Shown one piece after another: positions 60,001 to 64,000 of a stretch of DNA of 64,000 nucleotides. Source of the DNA: Anopheles merus (Eukaryota; Arthropoda; Insecta; Diptera; Culicidae); NCBI RefSeq assembly GCF_017562075.2, contig NC_054081.1:2545294-2609293 (forward strand), in the 5' to 3' direction. The stretch's first letter is position 1, and each line of letters opens with the position of its first letter. The notes beneath the pieces were generated by a model that did not search any database, was not told the origin of the DNA, and was given only the letters and a program-made list of their open reading frames with translations. The position numbers were made by a program, and so were the translations under genes.

Positions 60001-62705
60001 CTGTATTGGAGATGCAGATGATGGGGAAAACATGCACACATTATGGGGGATGTTTAATTAAAGACTTATTGCGTTTGTAATTACTGTGAACATCAACTAT
60101 CGGCCTATAAACTGTACTGGAACTCTGCAATTCAAACATACTGGACAAAAAGGAAGAGCTTAGGTGCCTTCAGCATTCATAAACTGTTCGGATGATGATG
60201 TCAAGGGTCAGGCTTGACAATTTAATGATTTTTGACTATCCATTTTCCCTCGCCTCCTCGTAAACCATCTAAAATCCTTCAAATGTGTGCTCCGCTGGCA
60301 TTCTCGGTAAATCTCCAGCATTTCAATTCAATGTCACACACACGCAGTTTTTTTTTTCGTAATCTTGTAACAAAAAACAGGCTGTAAAAACCCGCACCGG
60401 AAATGACGGAAATGAACTCAAATATAATCCTCCTCTCCTCGTTCCATGCCCGCAGGCCAAATACAGGCCAGAAACAGTGTGTCCTCTCGGGCTAATGAAA
60501 ATCTTCCCTTTCGGCTACCGATACATCCGATTCGCCTGTTCGCCCTAACCTTCGCTCGTCGTACCTCTGTCCGGAATGCGCATTCCTTCGGCTACGAAAT
60601 GCCTGTCCTAGTTTCACGGTGGAAAAAAAAACCTTTTTTCATTCCTGCACTACCTATTCACACCTGGCCTGGGTACTGCTGAGCAATTACATTCCTCTTT
60701 TCCGGTAGCTTTGAACGCTCCGAGCGATGATGCTGAGTTTTTGGTAGCTATTTTTTTCTATCCTACCTTGCCTTCCGACTGTTTCGTTGCTTCACAAGCA
60801 ACAGCTTTATCCATTACGATTTAGAGCCTGCCCGCGTGGCCCGCGGGTACGTGTTGCACGAGCGATACTGTTTGTTCTTTCTGCGGAGTTTGCCAGTGAC
60901 AGTTTGCCCGAACATGATGCAACTAGTGTGCTGGGTTCTGGGTATGCTGTTAATAGATAACGAACTGTTACTGCCAGTAGTGGAGGGGTATGCAAAAACA
61001 ATGTTAGTCTAGAAACAGCTTATAAAGATTGAATTTTGAAGGCATTTCAACTGATTCTTGAGTCGTGGGAAATCACCAGGGCATCTTCAACGCCGCATAA
61101 CTTGCGCCTATAATCTTTTGCAAAACATCAATAACTGCTCGATGTCCAGACTTTCGAGACTTATATCAATGTCCTACCTTCTCGATATCTTTTGGTAGAC
61201 TTCAACTACACCGGCTTCATCATTATAATAGTACACTGCCAAGAAATGCATCTCCGGAAATACTTTAGGCCGTGGAATGTCGCTGGTTTTACCAAGCTCG
61301 ATGATGTGTTGACTTCTACCAAGACTGGACAACGATGGAAGGTGGTAAGGATTTGCCTATACAACTGCCCGATACTAAGAACCTCCTTACATCTTATCGG
61401 ATGTGAAAGTGAATATAGTCAGTTTCACGTATATTGCTACCTGTCAACAAGCATAATTCTGATTTCGTTCCACATTCCAGATCATTCAAAATTATATGAC
61501 ATCTTTCAACTTTAAACTACCCGCTCGGTCCCGTCTACACACATTAGCGCCAAAGCGCAACGCAGGCACAACACATGACAGCTGCATTGACCGGAGCCAA
61601 AATTAAAACCTCCTCTGACCCTCAAATCTCATCCCAGCACCGGACAGCCGGCGGACATGAAATGAGTTTCTTCGTGTGGCCTGTTTTTTTGCGATTAACC
61701 AAACTGTTTGGTCACTTGATGTCTAAAAAAGTAATTAAAACATTCTGATTAGCAAAGCATGACAAGCGAGCCGTATCATGTATGTGTGTGTCTGTGTGTG
61801 TGCGTCCCTCTGACTTTAGCTACTTCCTGCTGGCCGCCCGATCGAAGTGAACAAACTCGCTCGAACCGTGTTCTTGTTTCTTGTGCTTTTTTCCCAAAGT
61901 CACGGTCGTCGAATCTATTGCCGTGGGTTCGTTTTTTCTTCTTCTTCTTCTTTTTGGGCTAGCCAACAGACTGTACGTGTGAACCGGCGCGTTATAGATA
62001 GAGACCCACTCACACACAACGTGCTCAGGAGCGCGCTGCACAAAAGGCTGCGTTTTGTGAGGTTCGGGCTGTTTGTTAGGGGTAGATTTCCTCTCCCCCG
62101 CTGCCCCTCCCGGGGGCAGCTGTCTTGAAAAGGAAAGCTCATTCAATCACTAATCGATTTCGTCCGACGCTACGCTATCGATGCCGCGCGGCCCCCGTAT
62201 CGTACCATATGGCAGCAGCTGATTAGGCAACTGGGAATGCTAAGGCCACCGCCACCGCCTGGAGCGTTTAATTTAAATCTCTTCCCTTCCCTTCGCACAT
62301 AGCTAATGGAGAGGGGGAGGGGGGGGTGTCGGTATGGACGACACAACACGGTAGCACAGCCCCGTTTTGCTTCCCCTTCCGTTTGCTGGGCTCGGTTGGG
62401 CCGTGCTGCCGTACTGTTTCGGGGCGCACTAAGCTTTGAAGTCAACGGGTTACCGACCGGACTGAGCTTGATTTGGGAGAAGAGGGGGGGGTGGGGGGGG
62501 ATGGGACTGAGACCCACAGGACATGCACTCAAGCTAATAAGTTCGTTAGATTAATGGAACGACCGCAGCGCAGCCGGGGGAGGATACTAATTTTCACACT
62601 GACTGGGAAATTTTGAATGCCCCAGCCCCTCGCTCCACGCCTGCATGGGTCCACTGGCTTTACTGGGGAGTCAAGAAATACATCGGCATCGATTCGCCAT
62701 CACAC

Positions 62706-62728
62706 GTGTGTGTGTGTGTGTGTGTGTA
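62706..62728 (+). repeat. (GT)n microsatellite, about 11 units
   Basis: A perfect GT run followed by ATGTGTGCGCGTG. Confidence 0.92.
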
Positions 62729-63422
62729 TGTGTGCGCGTGATTGGTCGCAAATTGAATGCGCGCGGGAGCCTTCCGAAGCCGTTCGGATGCCAAATAAAG
62801 TTTAATCGTCCCGCAGGCAGACAGTCGCAGGCTGGTGGGAAAGGTGGTTCCAGATTAAGTCTACACAAATCCTGCCCCGGCGAGCACGCCGACCCACCGT
62901 TCAAACGTTAATCGACTCCGCTAAAATGGTAAGCGGAGCACCGCGCACCGGAGCCCCGAAAAGCTCGTCCCGGGGGCGCGATTTGATTCGTGAGCAGCCA
63001 CACACACACACAAACACACGCAAGCACGCACGCACGTGTGACTTCAATCGCGGCACAATACACGCTCCTGCACGCGACTGCCAGGCCGCTACCTGGCGGG
63101 CATGCCGAAGATCAAACAGAACGCCCCGAAAACGAAGCCTCCGCACGGTAAAAGCGCCAACATTAAAACGATTGCGCGCGCGTGTGTGTGTGTCTGCTGC
63201 CACCATCGCTACCGGCGTGGAAATTGGTTCCGAACTCCGAGGAACCGGGCAGGATGGGAAAATTATTTTCCCTACCGGAGCGCCAGCTTTTCGACAGTTT
63301 GCCGCGGGGATTGAGCGCGCGTCTGGGGTGAGGGAACAATTTTCGGCAAAGGAATTCCAACCGACAGGTACGCCACGACCACCAGCTAAAAAAAACTCTA
63401 CACCCGCTCCACACCAGATGGC

Positions 63423-63614
63423 ATGGTGGGGAGGATCTGTCTGACGCAAGAAAGCTTTCAGCTAAATAGCTGCGAAACGTCTTTCGGCGAAGCCGAGCTG
63501 CAGAAGCACGTGGCTGAGGATGATGCTCTGGTCTGCGAGAGTGAAATGAAACAAAAAGAAAAACTGTTGCCGAATATGATGAGCTCGGTCCCCAAGGAGA
63601 CAGACACCTGGTAG
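63423..63614 (+). CDS. Candidate small ORF or terminal exon, 63 residues
   Basis: No family recognised. The frame starts at an ATG (first in-frame ATG after a TAA about 35 bases upstream) and ends at TAG. The product starts MVGRICLTQESF and ends PKETDTW. It is hydrophilic and Glu/Lys-rich in its middle, and has no signal peptide or membrane segment. By hand count, codon-position GC is about 52/35/65, the pattern expected of coding DNA and unlike most other frames here. CACACCAG just upstream could be a splice acceptor, making this a last exon. It sits near the window's right edge, so the rest of a gene could lie outside. Chance cannot be ruled out for 63 codons. Confidence 0.25.
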   Translation: MVGRICLTQESFQLNSCETSFGEAELQKHVAEDDALVCESEMKQKEKLLPNMMSSVPKETDTW

Positions 63615-64000
63615 ATTATGTAAATATCACAAAGTGCTTCAACAGCATTCTTGCCAACTGTGGAGACGGGATGGAGATCTAACGAGCTGGATGAGCTTTA
63701 AGATTGCAGGGAGATTTAAAGGTCGATTGGTCGAAATCTATCTAGTCCATAGACTACGCCTGAGATAAGTCGACGGTGCGCTTGCCGAAAATTAATTTAG
63801 AATCTAAGCTCTGGAAGAATACATCACAGAATCCAACTCTGGGCTGCTGAGGGTAGTAGAGCACTTGAACGATCCCAACCCATCGGGTTATCTTCTAGGC
63901 GAAATATCTTATCGGGGATATCTGTTTGGAGATCAAATAGTTTCCAAATTGTTGTTGAGTGTATCTGATAAAGGCTCAAGAATCTGGATTAATCGCCCAC
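63615..64000. other. Right edge, nothing identified
   Basis: AT-richer sequence without microsatellites, long frames or visible repeat ends. Confidence 0.5.

Larger units (their letters stand above)
55555..63422. other. Long non-coding stretch with simple repeats
   Basis: C14 at 56120-56133, (CA)24 at 57006-57053, CG-alternating tracts at about 58257, 59539 and 59716-59729, and GT at 62706-62728. AT-richer parts lie at 60060-60240 and 61010-61510, the latter with one open frame of 107 codons and no family features. GC-rich overlapping frames at 62900-63450 are not convincing. No transposon ends found. Confidence 0.55.

Overview
The window looks like 64 kb of nuclear DNA from an insect, most likely a mosquito of the Anopheles type. 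This rests on style, not on a recognised gene. Base composition is mixed (roughly balanced GC, with AT-rich islands of 300-1,200 bp). (CA)n/(GT)n microsatellites recur every one to two kilobases, poly-G/poly-C tracts are unusually long, and MITE-like transposons are present. There is no bacterial-style gene packing: open frames are short, lie on all six frames, and mostly come from microsatellites (HTHT, VCVC, SLSL) or minisatellites (SESIPEP, RLRTTPNDS). I recognised no known protein family, no tRNA, no rRNA and no CRISPR array. The window is best read as a large intergenic region or a giant intron.

The parts that can be annotated are repeats. (1) Two non-autonomous elements of hAT type have perfect 8-bp target-site duplications: 21949-22740 (TSD GTTCAGCA, ends CAGTGC) and 51732-52528 (TSD CTTTATAA, ends CAGCGGTCGGCAAA). 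(2) Two elements with TAGTGATG ends, 17868-18491 (perfect TSD AGCTAGAC) and 30285-31103, have interiors that are almost entirely short-period minisatellite built on related GACTCC / GGAATC words. A third, older 28-36 bp minisatellite of similar vocabulary lies at 16850-17660, only about 200 bp from the first. Together these are the most interesting structures here: a transposon-borne minisatellite family. (3) Ordinary tandem duplications lie at 34551-34866 (149 bp x 2), 43750-44340 (about 175 bp x 3) and 40476-40533 (29 bp x 2). (4) AT islands with strong strand asymmetry lie at 10520-11200, 27440-28140 and 40010-40700; the last two switch from A-rich to T-rich near their centres.

Coding potential is slight. 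The best candidates are a short exon or micro-ORF at 35526-35649 and a 63-residue ORF at 63423-63614, both on the plus strand and both with codon-position GC patterns typical of coding DNA. The longest frame (35943-36674) lies just downstream of the first but is not convincing. A few homeodomain/POU-like motif clusters could be enhancers, but that is inference only.

Layout: 1-16850 is microsatellite-rich single-copy sequence with small inverted repeats near 2.7-3.4 kb. 16850-22750 is a repeat-dense block (three minisatellite or MITE units). 22750-27440 is single-copy with polypyrimidine tracts. 27440-31110 holds an AT-skew island and the second minisatellite element. 31110-44350 holds the tandem duplications, the best exon candidate and the second skew island. 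44350-64000 is single-copy with a possible mariner relic near 47.6 kb, the second hAT element, purine-rich tracts near 55 kb and the ORF at the right end.
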